Origin: Chitinophaga sp. CF118
Lineage (GTDB): Bacteria > Bacteroidota > Bacteroidia > Chitinophagales > Chitinophagaceae
NCBI RefSeq assembly: GCF_900112615.1
Contig: NZ_FOMK01000001.1
Coordinates: forward strand, 1,364,001 to 1,428,000
Direction of reading: 5' to 3'
DNA length: 64,000 nucleotides
Part shown: positions 46,765 to 56,601 of the stretch, piece by piece
How positions within the stretch are numbered: position 1 is the first letter of the stretch
Layout: each line of letters starts with the position of its first letter
Notes under the pieces: model-generated
What the model was told of the DNA's origin: nothing
The model's database searches: none
Seen by the model: the letters and a program-made list of their open reading frames with translations, nothing else
Made by a program: the position numbers and the translations under genes

Positions 46765-48201
46765 TTAATGCAATAACAAAAAGGTTTTTATACCCTGGAG
46801 TATAATACCGGGAAAAACGCCCAACCAGGTTAGCAAGCCCGTCATAATGATCAGGGCGGCGTAGGTAGAGATATAGAAGAAAGGATGAAGTGTTTTTGGT
46901 GAAGCTAATGTTGGCAGGGGTGCTGCAAACATGGTACTGATAATCCGGAGGTAATAGTATAAACCGATCACACTGGTAACTACCAAAACAATCAGTGGGA
47001 GCCACATATGTTGCTGTACGCCTGCTGCCAGTACAAAGAATTTTGCCAGGAACCCTGCTGTTAACGGAATGCCCGCCAGTGAAAACAAGGCAACAGACAA
47101 AACCGTAGCAACTACAGGTCTTTTCCATATCAATCCCTGGTAGAGAGACAGATCTTCCGCATCACCCTGACCGGTAGACAAAAGGATGATTACGCCAAAG
47201 GCCGATAATAAAGTGATAGAATATGCCAACAGGTAAAAAATGGCCGCTTCTGTCCCGGCACTGTTTCCCGGCATGAATGCCACAAGTAAATAACCGAAAT
47301 GCGCAATCGAAGAATAGGCCAGCAAACGTTTAAGTTTCTGTTGCCGCAAAGCCAGGACATTACCCGTTATCATGGAAGCGATGGCGATAGCAGAAAAAAT
47401 GGATATTGCCAGTGGATAGTGCTGTAGCTGGATGGTTTGTGCAAAACGCAGCAGCACGGCAAATACTCCGATCTTTGAAACAGTTCCAATAAAAGCAGTA
47501 ACGGGAGAAGGTGCTCCCTGATAAACATCGGCCGCCCAGAGATGGAAAGGAACCAGCGCCAGTTTAAAACCAATAGCCACTAACATAATTCCCAATCCCA
47601 TAATAAACAGCGTAGGAGATGTTGTAGTTATTTTTTTTGCGATAACAGCAAACTCCATATTACCGGTTTCCATATAAATGAGCGCCATTCCAAACAGGAG
47701 AAATGCGGATGTAAGCGCCGCCAGTACCAGGTATTTCATACCAGCTTCTACCGCGTTGTTCCGGTTGCGCAGGTAAGCTATCAGCGCATATAAACTTACA
47801 CTTAACAATTCCAGTCCTATGAACAAGGAGATAAAATGCTGACTGATGGTAAGTATGGCAGCACCCAGTGTTCCCAGGAATAAGAGAATATAATATTCCT
47901 TGGGATTTTCTTCCCTGTCTTCAAAATAAATATAGGAAAACAAACCTATTGCCAATACTGAGAAAATGATCATTCCTGTGAACAATGCGCCCTGGCCATC
48001 CACAACAAAGAGTGGTGGTATTGCCTGTGGCAATGTATCTTTTACGTACCATGTGGCAAAAACTACCATGCACATCATCAGGAATCCCACCACCTGGATA
48101 ACAGTATGACTTTGCCGGAAAGCGATCAGTAATATTACGACTATCGATGCCGTAGCCAGCACAATGAAAGGTAACAGCGCTAATAATTGTAATTCATTCA
48201 T
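46765..48201 (-). CDS. nuoN: NADH-quinone oxidoreductase subunit N
   Basis: This is one of three antiporter-like proton-pumping membrane subunits of complex I. It has 478 residues, mostly transmembrane helices. The proton_antipo_M core includes GLELLSVSLYALIAYLR, GFKLALVPFHLWAADVYQG, LLAYSSIAHFGYLLVA and LSLAGIPLTAGFLAKF, with the conserved Glu and Lys residues of the family. The ATG at 48,199-48,201 overlaps the end of nuoM by 8 nt. It is the last gene of the nuo operon. No clear hairpin terminator was found after it. Confidence 0.96.
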   Translation of the reverse strand: MNELQLLALLPFIVLATASIVVILLIAFRQSHTVIQVVGFLMMCMVVFATWYVKDTLPQAIPPLFVVDGQGALFTGMIIFSVLAIGLFSYIYFEDREENPKEYYILLFLGTLGAAILTISQHFISLFIGLELLSVSLYALIAYLRNRNNAVEAGMKYLVLAALTSAFLLFGMALIYMETGNMEFAVIAKKITTTSPTLFIMGLGIMLVAIGFKLALVPFHLWAADVYQGAPSPVTAFIGTVSKIGVFAVLLRFAQTIQLQHYPLAISIFSAIAIASMITGNVLALRQQKLKRLLAYSSIAHFGYLLVAFMPGNSAGTEAAIFYLLAYSITLLSAFGVIILLSTGQGDAEDLSLYQGLIWKRPVVATVLSVALFSLAGIPLTAGFLAKFFVLAAGVQQHMWLPLIVLVVTSVIGLYYYLRIISTMFAAPLPTLASPKTLHPFFYISTYAALIIMTGLLTWLGVFPGIILQGIKTFLLLH

Positions 48202-49669
48202 GTAGTAAGGGGTGAATGGTGAAAGATAAATGTTGCACTGTATCCATTACTGGCTGGGGATACAATCCTAATGCTACAATACTGATGCTTAAGGCTACCA
48301 TGATAATAAGCTCCCTGGCACTAATATCTTTTACAGTTGTTGTTGTTGCGGGTTGTCCCATGAATACCTGTTGCATCATCCGTAAAGAATATAGTGCTGA
48401 CAGCACTAATCCCACACTGGCAATAACGGATAAGGTTGTATTAATATTAAATGTTCCCAGCAGAATAAAGAACTCTGCAATGAAATTACCCAGCAGAGGC
48501 AATCCTGATGAGGCCATAGTGAACAGAATGGCCACACCTCCCATTGCAGGCATGGAGGTCCATAATCCACCCATCTTCGTAATATCTCTTGTATGTAATC
48601 TTTCTTTCAGCATACCGGCCATAACGAACAAAGCTCCTGTACTGATACCATGAGTGAGTATCTGCATCACAACTCCCTGCATTGCTATTTCGTTAAAAGA
48701 AAAGATCCCCACGAGAACAAAGCCCATATGACTAACAGAAGTATATGCAATCAACCGTTTGAGATCGGTTTGCGCGAAAGCCAGCAGAGCTCCATATACA
48801 ATACCTATTACTCCCAGCAGCATGGCCCACCAGGCAATGGAGGCCGCAGCTTCCGGGAACATAGGTAATACAAAACGGAGTATACCATAAGCTCCTGTTT
48901 TTAACAGTAACCCGGCCAGTATCAGACTACCTGCCGTAGGTGCTTCACTGTGAGCATCGGGTAGCCAGTTGTGAAAAGGTATCATGGGCAGCTTGATCAC
49001 AAATGCGATAAGAAATCCCAGCATGATCCATTTTTCCGTAGTGGGTTCGAGAACCGTTTTCAATAAACTGAAGTAATCAAAAGTATAGTTATTCGTTTGT
49101 TGCCCATGTATAAAATATAACGCCAGTATCGCCAGTAGTAAGAATAAACTGCCTGCCTGGGTAAAGATGAAAAACTTATAGGCTGCATAACGGCGATTGG
49201 TATCTCCCCATATGATGATCAGGAAATACATTGGCACCAGCATAATTTCCCAGCAGAAATAGAACAGGAAAAGATCCATTGCAACAAATACGCCGCTGAT
49301 CCCTGCCAGTGTCCATAAAAGATTGAAGAAATAAAAACCTGTCTTTTCCTTTATTTCATTCCATGAGCAGAGCACGGCTAATATGCCAAGGAAAAATGTG
49401 AGTAGCAGTAATACTATACTAAGACCATCCAATGCCAGATGTAAACTGATACCCAGAGACGGGATCCAGTTCACCTGGTAATCGATGAACCAGGAATTGT
49501 CTGAATGCGGAAATGTCTTGTATACCACAAAGAACGTACAGGCCAGAGCCATATCAGCTATTACCGTTAGTAAGGCAATCCATTTTGCCAGCACAGGAAA
49601 CCATTGCGCTGCCAGCCAGCACAATATACCTCCTGCGAGTAATATGCCTATCATCCATATCAGTATCAT
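48194..49669 (-). CDS. nuoM: NADH-quinone oxidoreductase subunit M
   Basis: This antiporter-like proton-pumping membrane subunit has 491 residues from the ATG at 49,667-49,669. That start forms an ATGA overlap with the nuoL stop; a longer frame upstream has no similarity. Recognisable segments are FYFCWEIMLVPMYFLIIIWG, FVIKLPMIPFHNWLPDAHSE, LIAYTSVSHMGFVLVG and SSGLPLLGNFIAEF, with the Glu and Lys of the proton channel present. It ends inside the start of nuoN. Confidence 0.96.
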   Translation of the reverse strand: MILIWMIGILLAGGILCWLAAQWFPVLAKWIALLTVIADMALACTFFVVYKTFPHSDNSWFIDYQVNWIPSLGISLHLALDGLSIVLLLLTFFLGILAVLCSWNEIKEKTGFYFFNLLWTLAGISGVFVAMDLFLFYFCWEIMLVPMYFLIIIWGDTNRRYAAYKFFIFTQAGSLFLLLAILALYFIHGQQTNNYTFDYFSLLKTVLEPTTEKWIMLGFLIAFVIKLPMIPFHNWLPDAHSEAPTAGSLILAGLLLKTGAYGILRFVLPMFPEAAASIAWWAMLLGVIGIVYGALLAFAQTDLKRLIAYTSVSHMGFVLVGIFSFNEIAMQGVVMQILTHGISTGALFVMAGMLKERLHTRDITKMGGLWTSMPAMGGVAILFTMASSGLPLLGNFIAEFFILLGTFNINTTLSVIASVGLVLSALYSLRMMQQVFMGQPATTTTVKDISARELIIMVALSISIVALGLYPQPVMDTVQHLSFTIHPLLHE

Positions 49670-51555
49670 AATAATAATTGTAAAGTAATGATGAACAGGA
49701 TACCTATTAGTACACCTACTACATACCACCGTAAGGAACCGTTTTGTGAAATCGAAAACAACTGATTCAGATGCAGGTTAGCAGAAGCGATGCCATTATA
49801 TATTTTGTCGAATGCATCGGATTTGTTGGTACTGGTGATGAACTGGAAAGGTTTTACGATGATATTATTGTACAACTGATCAAATTTCCATCCGCTGAAG
49901 AAAAACTCCCGTATCTCCACCAGGGCACTTCTTTGTTTCCATTGAAGGATAACTTCCGGTTGCAGATGATATAATAAATATCCGGTGTAAATACCTGTAA
50001 GGGTGATTATTGCGGCAATCAGCTGAAAGAATATTTCTCCATGAAGATGCGTTTGCAATATAGTAGCCGGTAATACATGCTGGATATGCTCCGAAAATAA
50101 TGAAAGGTGTAAAAGATTATGTGGCCATTCTATCCATCCTGCGGTTATCGAAAAGAAAGCCAGTATGATAAGAGGGATAGTCATGGTTTTAGGAGGAAGA
50201 TGACTGATGGATGTTTTCATTTCTCCCCAGAAAACTACAACGATCAACCGTGTGGAATAAAATGCAGTGATAAAAGCTCCGCATAACGCTACTGCCCACA
50301 ATACAGGATGACCATTGCCGGCACTCCACGCATACCACAAGATCTGGTCTTTACTAAAAAATCCGGCGGTGACAAGCGGCAATGCTGCTAATGCTGCTGC
50401 TCCTGCCACAAAGGTCCAGTAGATGACCGGCATTTTATTTTTCAGTCCGCCCATTTTAAAAATATTGTGTTCATGGTGCAACGATTCAATTACGGCACCA
50501 GCAGCCAGGAACAACAGTGCTTTAAAAAAAGCATGAATGAAGAAATGGAAGATAGCTGCACTCCAGGCACCTATACCCAATGCCAGGAACATATAACCTA
50601 TCTGGCTGATGGTGGAATAAGCCAGTATTCTTTTGATATCTGTTTGCACCATAGCACTGCAGCCTGCTGTAAAAAGGGTGATAGCCCCGATTATGGCGGT
50701 GACCTGCATGGCAAGCGGAGAAAGTTCAAATATAGTATGCATTCTGGCTATGAGGTAAACACCTGCGGTAACCATAGTAGCTGCATGGATCAATGCGCTC
50801 ACCGGCGAAGGGCCAGCCATCGCATCGGGCAACCATGTATGGAGCGGAACTTGTGCGGATTTGCCCATCCCTCCTGCCAGGAGTAATAATGCTATCAGCG
50901 AAATACCTGTAGCGCTGGTGGCAAAATGTTCAGGAGCCAGGTGCAGGATATCCGCGATATTCAATGTACCTAATTCTTTAAACAGAAGGAACAAACCGAT
51001 GATCATGGCAGTGTCTCCTATGCGGGTAATCACAAAAGCTTTATTCGCTGCCTTATAGTTGGCCGGTGTTTCATACCAGAACCCGATGAGTAAATAACTG
51101 CATAATCCCACTCCTTCCCATCCCAGGTATAACAGCACTAAATTATTTGCCATTACCAATATCAGCATCGCACATACGAACAGGTTCATACTCGCGAAAA
51201 AACGGGCATAGTCACGATCGTGGCGCATGAAAGCAATAGAGTAAATATGGATCAATGCACCAATGAAAGTTATAATGAATATAAATGCCAGCGAAAGCGC
51301 ATCTACACGCAAACTGATATCTACAGACAGGTTGCTGATATGGAACCATTGCCATAACGTTTGTTGCCAGACACCTGTTTCCGGAGGCGACTGCAGGAAT
51401 TGAATGCCGAGCAGAATAGTGATAACAGCTGTTATACAGATACTGCCAGCACCTATGCCTGCGATGAGGTTGGCAGATAAACGCCTGCCTGCCAGCGATA
51501 ATGCCAGAAATCCGGCTAACGGTAATGCGGGTATGAGATACAGGTATTGTTGCAT
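49666..51555 (-). CDS. nuoL: NADH-quinone oxidoreductase subunit L
   Basis: This is the largest antiporter-like subunit, at the distal end of the complex I membrane arm; 629 residues. It shows FFASMNLFVCAMLILVM, LYLGWEGVGLCSYLLIGFWY, KSAQVPLHTWLPDAMAGPSP, ILAYSTISQIGYMFLALG and VTAGFFSKDQILW. The C-terminal extension (about residues 480-629) contains the lateral helix region and ends in a transmembrane helix. It lies 7 nt after nuoK and overlaps nuoM by 4 nt. Confidence 0.97.
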   Translation of the reverse strand: MQQYLYLIPALPLAGFLALSLAGRRLSANLIAGIGAGSICITAVITILLGIQFLQSPPETGVWQQTLWQWFHISNLSVDISLRVDALSLAFIFIITFIGALIHIYSIAFMRHDRDYARFFASMNLFVCAMLILVMANNLVLLYLGWEGVGLCSYLLIGFWYETPANYKAANKAFVITRIGDTAMIIGLFLLFKELGTLNIADILHLAPEHFATSATGISLIALLLLAGGMGKSAQVPLHTWLPDAMAGPSPVSALIHAATMVTAGVYLIARMHTIFELSPLAMQVTAIIGAITLFTAGCSAMVQTDIKRILAYSTISQIGYMFLALGIGAWSAAIFHFFIHAFFKALLFLAAGAVIESLHHEHNIFKMGGLKNKMPVIYWTFVAGAAALAALPLVTAGFFSKDQILWYAWSAGNGHPVLWAVALCGAFITAFYSTRLIVVVFWGEMKTSISHLPPKTMTIPLIILAFFSITAGWIEWPHNLLHLSLFSEHIQHVLPATILQTHLHGEIFFQLIAAIITLTGIYTGYLLYHLQPEVILQWKQRSALVEIREFFFSGWKFDQLYNNIIVKPFQFITSTNKSDAFDKIYNGIASANLHLNQLFSISQNGSLRWYVVGVLIGILFIITLQLLL

Positions 51556-51562
51556 ATAAAAC

Positions 51563-51871
51563 CTAATCTTTTAATTCCTTTAGCTGTTCCACATCTAATG
51601 TTTTATGCTGGTGATGAATCTGGAGCACCAGCGCCAGTCCTACAGATACTTCCGCCGCAGCCATCGACAGGATGAACAGGAACATTACCTGCCCATCAGG
51701 TTGCTGCCATTTTGCCCCTGCCGCAATGAAAGCCAGTCCGGCTGCATTGAGCATGATTTCAATGGAGAGCAATATGAAGATGACATTCTTCCGCGTCAGT
51801 ACACCCACTAATCCCAATACGAACAAGATGGAAGCCACTATTAAAACTGTATGTGCATGAATGGACGACAT
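51563..51871 (-). CDS. nuoK: NADH-quinone oxidoreductase subunit K
   Basis: This small membrane subunit has 102 residues and three transmembrane helices, the standard length. The two membrane Glu residues used in proton transfer are present in LLSIEIMLNAAGLAF and MAAAEVSVGLALVLQI. It starts 3 nt after nuoJ ends and precedes nuoL by 7 nt. Confidence 0.96.
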   Translation of the reverse strand: MSSIHAHTVLIVASILFVLGLVGVLTRKNVIFILLSIEIMLNAAGLAFIAAGAKWQQPDGQVMFLFILSMAAAEVSVGLALVLQIHHQHKTLDVEQLKELKD

Positions 51872-51874
51872 CTG

Positions 51875-52399
51875 TTAATGATTATTTTGTAAAAACCTGT
51901 GCAGGTTTCTTTTCGTATGCTTGCCAATATGGGCTGCTCCTACAATACCTGTCATCAGCAGAAATCCTCCCAACTCTACGGCGATGATATATTCACCGTA
52001 AAGTGATAATGCTACCTGCCGGGGAGTAACCACCGTCACCAGCATCTTTTCAGATGGCGGTTCTAAAAGCAGGAGAATCATCTCTATCAATAATACCAGC
52101 GCCAGTATAGAGGGTCCTATCCATACTTTGGGTTGCAGCCATTTCTTTTCCTGTAATGCAGTTTCTTTATCCAGGTTCAGCATCATTACCACAAAAATGA
52201 AGAGTACGATGATGGCTCCTGCATAAACGATCACTTCCAGCACAGCGGAGAAAGGCGCGCCCAGCGATAAAAATATCATGGATATTGCCATAAAGGATAC
52301 TACCAGATATAGCAATGCATGAATAGGCTGATGGCGGGTAATCACCATGATAGTAGCGAGTATGGCTACGATAGACGATATGTAGAAAAGCAGTGACAT
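51875..52399 (-). CDS. nuoJ: NADH-quinone oxidoreductase subunit J
   Basis: This membrane subunit of complex I has 174 residues with five predicted transmembrane helices. The family signature is seen in HALLYLVVSFMAISMIFLSL and FSAVLEVIVYAGAIIVLFIF. The soluble C-terminal tail is short. It sits 14 nt downstream of nuoI in the operon. Confidence 0.95.
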   Translation of the reverse strand: MSLLFYISSIVAILATIMVITRHQPIHALLYLVVSFMAISMIFLSLGAPFSAVLEVIVYAGAIIVLFIFVVMMLNLDKETALQEKKWLQPKVWIGPSILALVLLIEMILLLLEPPSEKMLVTVVTPRQVALSLYGEYIIAVELGGFLLMTGIVGAAHIGKHTKRNLHRFLQNNH

Positions 52400-52413
52400 G
52401 TTTATTATATATT

Positions 52414-52929
52414 TCAGGGCAATAAACTTTTTATATCTACCGGTTCTTCCTCATTATCTCCTTTTCCTTTTTCTTTCACACCTGCATCAAGACCAGCTAC
52501 TTTATAAAAATTATATCCGGGGTATTTTCCCTGGCTGTCAATGAGCAGATCTTCTTTTTCAAATACCAGATCCTGACGTTTATATTCCGCCATTTCAAAA
52601 TCGGGGATCAGTTGGATAGCATATGTAGGGCATGCTTCCTCACAGTATCCGCAAAAGATGCAGCGGGAAAAATTGATCCGGAAAAATTCCGGGTACCTCC
52701 GTCCGTCTTCATCTTCAGTAGCTTGTAACGCAATACAGTCTACCGGGCAAGCCGCCGCACAGAGATAACAACCAACACAGCGTTCACCACCATCCGGGTC
52801 TTTGGTCAGCACAATACGTCCCCGCCAGCGTGGATGCAGCTGTATTTTTTCTTCGGGATATTGAATGGTTTCTCTTTTATGAAAGAGGTGCAAAAAAACC
52901 AACCACATTGTTCGCAAGTGACTGAGCAT
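52414..52929 (-). CDS. nuoI: NADH-quinone oxidoreductase subunit I
   Basis: This peripheral-arm subunit carries two 4Fe-4S clusters (N6a and N6b) that pass electrons to NuoB. It has 171 residues. The ligand sets are Cys51, 54, 57, 61 ([12 protein letters not shown]) and Cys90, 93, 96, 100 ([12 protein letters not shown]), so both clusters are complete. The N-terminal part is amphipathic and likely lies along the membrane. Confidence 0.97.
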   Translation of the reverse strand: MLSHLRTMWLVFLHLFHKRETIQYPEEKIQLHPRWRGRIVLTKDPDGGERCVGCYLCAAACPVDCIALQATEDEDGRRYPEFFRINFSRCIFCGYCEEACPTYAIQLIPDFEMAEYKRQDLVFEKEDLLIDSQGKYPGYNFYKVAGLDAGVKEKGKGDNEEEPVDIKSLLP

Positions 52930-52941
52930 AATATATGTTTT

Positions 52942-53898
52942 TTAAGATTTCAACCATAGTGCAATTGCCCCGGTAACCAGTAAGTTGACCAGTACCAGTG
53001 GTAGTAAAATTTTCCATCCGTATTCTATCAACTGATCATAACGCGGTCTTGGAAGAGAAGCCCTTAACAGAATAAACAGACCGATAAAGAAAAATGTTTT
53101 CAGGAAGAACCATAATACAGGAGGCAGGAAAGCCGGACCAAGCCAGCCGCCAAAGAACATAGTGACCGTCATTGCCGATATGAGTGTAATGCCCATATAT
53201 TCGCCGATAAAGAACATACCGAATTTCATACCGGAATATTCGGCATGGAACCCTGCAATCAGTTCACTTTCTGCTTCCGGAATATCAAAAGGCAAACGAT
53301 GTGTTTCTGCAATACCGGCAATAAAAAAGATAACGAAACCTACCGGTTGAGTTACAACGAACCAAACATTTTCCTGTGCTGCTACAATATCTATCAGGTT
53401 AAAAGACCGGCTCAACATCACCACTCCCATTACAGACAGTCCCATGAACACTTCGTATGCGATCATTTGTGAAGCTCCACGTAATGCTCCCAATAATGCA
53501 TATTTATTATTGGACGCCCATCCGCCAAGTACAATACTATATACACCAAGAGACGACATTGCCAGGAAGAATAACAACCCGATATTCAGATCCGCTACTA
53601 CGATGCCCGGAGCAAAAGGGATGATTACAAAACTCATCAGCACACTACCTACCACAATGGCAGGCGCCAGAATGAAAACCCATTTATCTGCGAAAGGAGG
53701 GATCCAGTCTTCTTTAAAGAATAGTTTCAACGTATCCGCAAGTACGATAAAGATTCCCAGCGGGCCTGCCCTGTTGGGTCCCAGCCTGTCCTGCCACATC
53801 GCCAGCAACCGGCGTTCCACCCAGATAAGTCCTGCAGCTATATTCAGGAGTACGAAGAGTACACCTAAAACGATCCATATATGTTGCATTACAGTCAT
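52942..53898 (-). CDS. nuoH: NADH-quinone oxidoreductase subunit H
   Basis: This membrane subunit forms the quinone chamber together with NuoB and NuoD. It has 318 residues and about eight transmembrane helices. The signatures are [20 protein letters not shown] near residue 26 and [20 protein letters not shown] near residue 205, which includes the conserved acidic loop. It starts 6 nt after the nuoG stop. Confidence 0.97.
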   Translation of the reverse strand: MTVMQHIWIVLGVLFVLLNIAAGLIWVERRLLAMWQDRLGPNRAGPLGIFIVLADTLKLFFKEDWIPPFADKWVFILAPAIVVGSVLMSFVIIPFAPGIVVADLNIGLLFFLAMSSLGVYSIVLGGWASNNKYALLGALRGASQMIAYEVFMGLSVMGVVMLSRSFNLIDIVAAQENVWFVVTQPVGFVIFFIAGIAETHRLPFDIPEAESELIAGFHAEYSGMKFGMFFIGEYMGITLISAMTVTMFFGGWLGPAFLPPVLWFFLKTFFFIGLFILLRASLPRPRYDQLIEYGWKILLPLVLVNLLVTGAIALWLKS

Positions 53899-53904
53899 CC
53901 TGTT

Positions 53905-56592
53905 TTATTTTGTGATGTTTACCCATGCACCCCAACTCCATACATCCATCCCCTGCAATCCCGCAGGCATTAGTACAATACCATCCTGCAGACTTTCCTC
54001 TATAATGAGAGGGAACGTATATATTTTTTCATCTGTTTTTACAGAAAGAAGATCCCCCTTTACTGCACCTAATTGTTCCGCATCCCACTTTGACAGCGTG
54101 ATATACGGTTCCGGAGAACGTTCCGCAATTCCTTTGGTATACATGCTTAATTCGCCTGTACCGAAAATATGATGTTGCGGTAACAACAACCATTTGTTTG
54201 GCCGGGGAACAAATGCATCAGGAATATCCCTGGAGAAAACAGGTGTTGCCGTTGTTTGTTCAAATAATCGGATACCAGGATCTCCACCCTTTAATGGTCC
54301 ACCTACTTCCTGCTGATACTTGTTCACTGCCTGTCCGGAATTCCATCCGGGAGCCCAGAAGGAAGGAATGAGCGGAGCAGGTGGCATCCCTCTGTAACCC
54401 TCCATAGTAAAGCTTAATGGGGAATCATCATCCTGCAATGGTTTGGGTTCACTAACTGCAAGATTAGACAACATAGCTGTGCGACCACTATAACGATGCG
54501 ATTCGCGGGGAATAGCGGAGCCGTGTATACGAAAATCACGTGGCGGGGCAACTGCAGAGATTCCTGCAAATTGTGTGAGACTGGATTCCAATCTTGCCAG
54601 TAATTCGTCCGGATGTTTTTCTTGCCCGTTACTTGCCGATGTTAATAATGCTTTTATTTCCCATAGCCATTTAAAGCTTTCTTTTATGGTATTGATGGCA
54701 GGCATAAATACCTGGCAACTTCGTTGTGCCCGGCCTTCGTTATTCACGAAGGTCCCATCTGCTTCTGCAAAGGTGGCTGCAGGGATCAGCACATGTGCTT
54801 TTTCTGTAGTACGGTTATGCAGCGCATCCAGTACAATAATATTTTTACACTGCCGAAAGAAAGCGTCTGCCTTGGCAGCCGGAATCCTGCGATAGAGGTC
54901 GTTTTCCAGGATAACAACAGTTACGTTGGGCGTATTTTGAACTCTCCCTGCTACTTTTTCTAAGGAAGGTGCACGCATCATAGCCAACCCCATGCTATTA
55001 CATTCCGGCAATACAAAAGCCAATCCTGGTTTCCTGTCTTCCGTTTTCAATGCCACTGCAATATCATAAGCAGCACGGATAAGCCCATCATTACAACCGC
55101 CGGTACCAGTAATGATTACAGGACGCTTTGCGTGTTTTAAAGCCTCAGCAATGATGATCGCTTTTTCCATAATCACTCCTACCGACGGTAATGTTGGATT
55201 AAGGATATGAGCAATCCCAAATCCTAGTCGGGCCATATCATCAGGAGCACCCTGCATGGAGCAGGCTGCTATTTCGTTGAGGGGTGAAGGTAGTACCGTT
55301 ACATTTGCAAGGAATCCTTTCGCCTCCTGCACCAGTTCTTTTACTGCCACATCATGCCAGGCAGGGAGCGGTACTTGCTCCAGACTTTCTGCTGCCGCCG
55401 TTTTCATAACAGACTGGCGGACTGCCAACGCCATGATGGGCGCTGTATTCCAGATATCTTCTCCCAATACCAATACCGCATCAGCCTCTTCAATTTCTTT
55501 CAGAGAAGGAGTATGTACACAACCGGATTGCAGTATATCTACTATTTTTTGTTCAAGAAATACCTGGTCGTCATTCACCCCTTGGTAAAAGTTTTCTTTA
55601 CCAACCAGTTCACGCAGGGAATAATTGCTTTCAACGGATGCTCTCGGCGAACCAATACCTATGAGGGTCTGACCGGGAAGCAGCATTGCCAGATGTTGAA
55701 TCAGCAGATCATGGCTAACTGCTTCGATAGTACGATTACGGATGATAGGTTGTGTGATACGATTTTCGCTATTGACAAATTCATAACCAAAGCGGCCTCT
55801 ATCGCATAGGAAATAACCGTTTACCTCACCATTATAACGATTAACAATATTGCGCAACTTACCATACCGTTCACCAGGGATGGTATTACAACCCAGGCTG
55901 CAATGCTGGCAAATAGAAGGAGCAGTGGTAAGATCCCATTTGCGGGTGTAATGTTCCTTCAATGTTTTATCTGTGAACACCCCTGTAGGACAAACTTCCG
56001 CCAGGTTACCACTAAAAGGGCTTTGCAGTATGCCATCTTTTTCTCTTCCGAAATAAACATGATTATGTGCAGAGAAAACATTTAAATCATCTCCACCGGC
56101 ATAATCCCTATAGAACCTTACACAACGGTAACATTGTATACAGCGGTTCATTTCATGATGGATGAACGGGCCTAAGTATTGATTGGTGTACGTACGTTTT
56201 TTATATTCAAAGCGCCGGTAGTCATGCCCAGTCATCACTGTAACATCCTGCAGGTGGCAACTTCCCCCTTCGTCACATACCGGGCAATCATGCGGATGGT
56301 TAGTCATCAGCCATTCAACCACCTGGGCCCGAAAGGCTGTTGCCATTTCATCGCTGACGGACATACGTAATCCCTCTTTCACGTTTTCCATACAACTCAT
56401 CACGATACGTCCCTTTGTATCTTCTTCATCTTTAAATACTCTCACAGCACATTGCCGGCAGGCCCCAATGCTTCCCATAGCCGGATGCCAGCAGAAATAG
56501 GGAAGATCATAACCCAGGCTCAGACAGGTTTCCAACAGATTCTTACCTGCTTTTACATCAAAAGATTTGTTATCAATATAAATTTTAGGCAT
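53905..56592 (-). CDS. nuoG: NADH-quinone oxidoreductase subunit G
   Basis: This is the large iron-sulfur subunit of the NADH module, 895 residues. Ligand sets seen: 2Fe-2S N1b with Cys34, 45, 48, 67; 4Fe-4S N5 with His99, Cys103, 106, 112; N4 with Cys151, 154, 157, 201; and the extra N7 cluster with Cys228, 231, 235, 263, which is absent from many complex I enzymes. The rest is a molybdopterin-oxidoreductase-like domain that has lost the cofactor role in this family. No truncation is evident. Confidence 0.96.
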   Translation of the reverse strand: MPKIYIDNKSFDVKAGKNLLETCLSLGYDLPYFCWHPAMGSIGACRQCAVRVFKDEEDTKGRIVMSCMENVKEGLRMSVSDEMATAFRAQVVEWLMTNHPHDCPVCDEGGSCHLQDVTVMTGHDYRRFEYKKRTYTNQYLGPFIHHEMNRCIQCYRCVRFYRDYAGGDDLNVFSAHNHVYFGREKDGILQSPFSGNLAEVCPTGVFTDKTLKEHYTRKWDLTTAPSICQHCSLGCNTIPGERYGKLRNIVNRYNGEVNGYFLCDRGRFGYEFVNSENRITQPIIRNRTIEAVSHDLLIQHLAMLLPGQTLIGIGSPRASVESNYSLRELVGKENFYQGVNDDQVFLEQKIVDILQSGCVHTPSLKEIEEADAVLVLGEDIWNTAPIMALAVRQSVMKTAAAESLEQVPLPAWHDVAVKELVQEAKGFLANVTVLPSPLNEIAACSMQGAPDDMARLGFGIAHILNPTLPSVGVIMEKAIIIAEALKHAKRPVIITGTGGCNDGLIRAAYDIAVALKTEDRKPGLAFVLPECNSMGLAMMRAPSLEKVAGRVQNTPNVTVVILENDLYRRIPAAKADAFFRQCKNIIVLDALHNRTTEKAHVLIPAATFAEADGTFVNNEGRAQRSCQVFMPAINTIKESFKWLWEIKALLTSASNGQEKHPDELLARLESSLTQFAGISAVAPPRDFRIHGSAIPRESHRYSGRTAMLSNLAVSEPKPLQDDDSPLSFTMEGYRGMPPAPLIPSFWAPGWNSGQAVNKYQQEVGGPLKGGDPGIRLFEQTTATPVFSRDIPDAFVPRPNKWLLLPQHHIFGTGELSMYTKGIAERSPEPYITLSKWDAEQLGAVKGDLLSVKTDEKIYTFPLIIEESLQDGIVLMPAGLQGMDVWSWGAWVNITK

Positions 56593-56601
56593 GGTAATAT
56601 A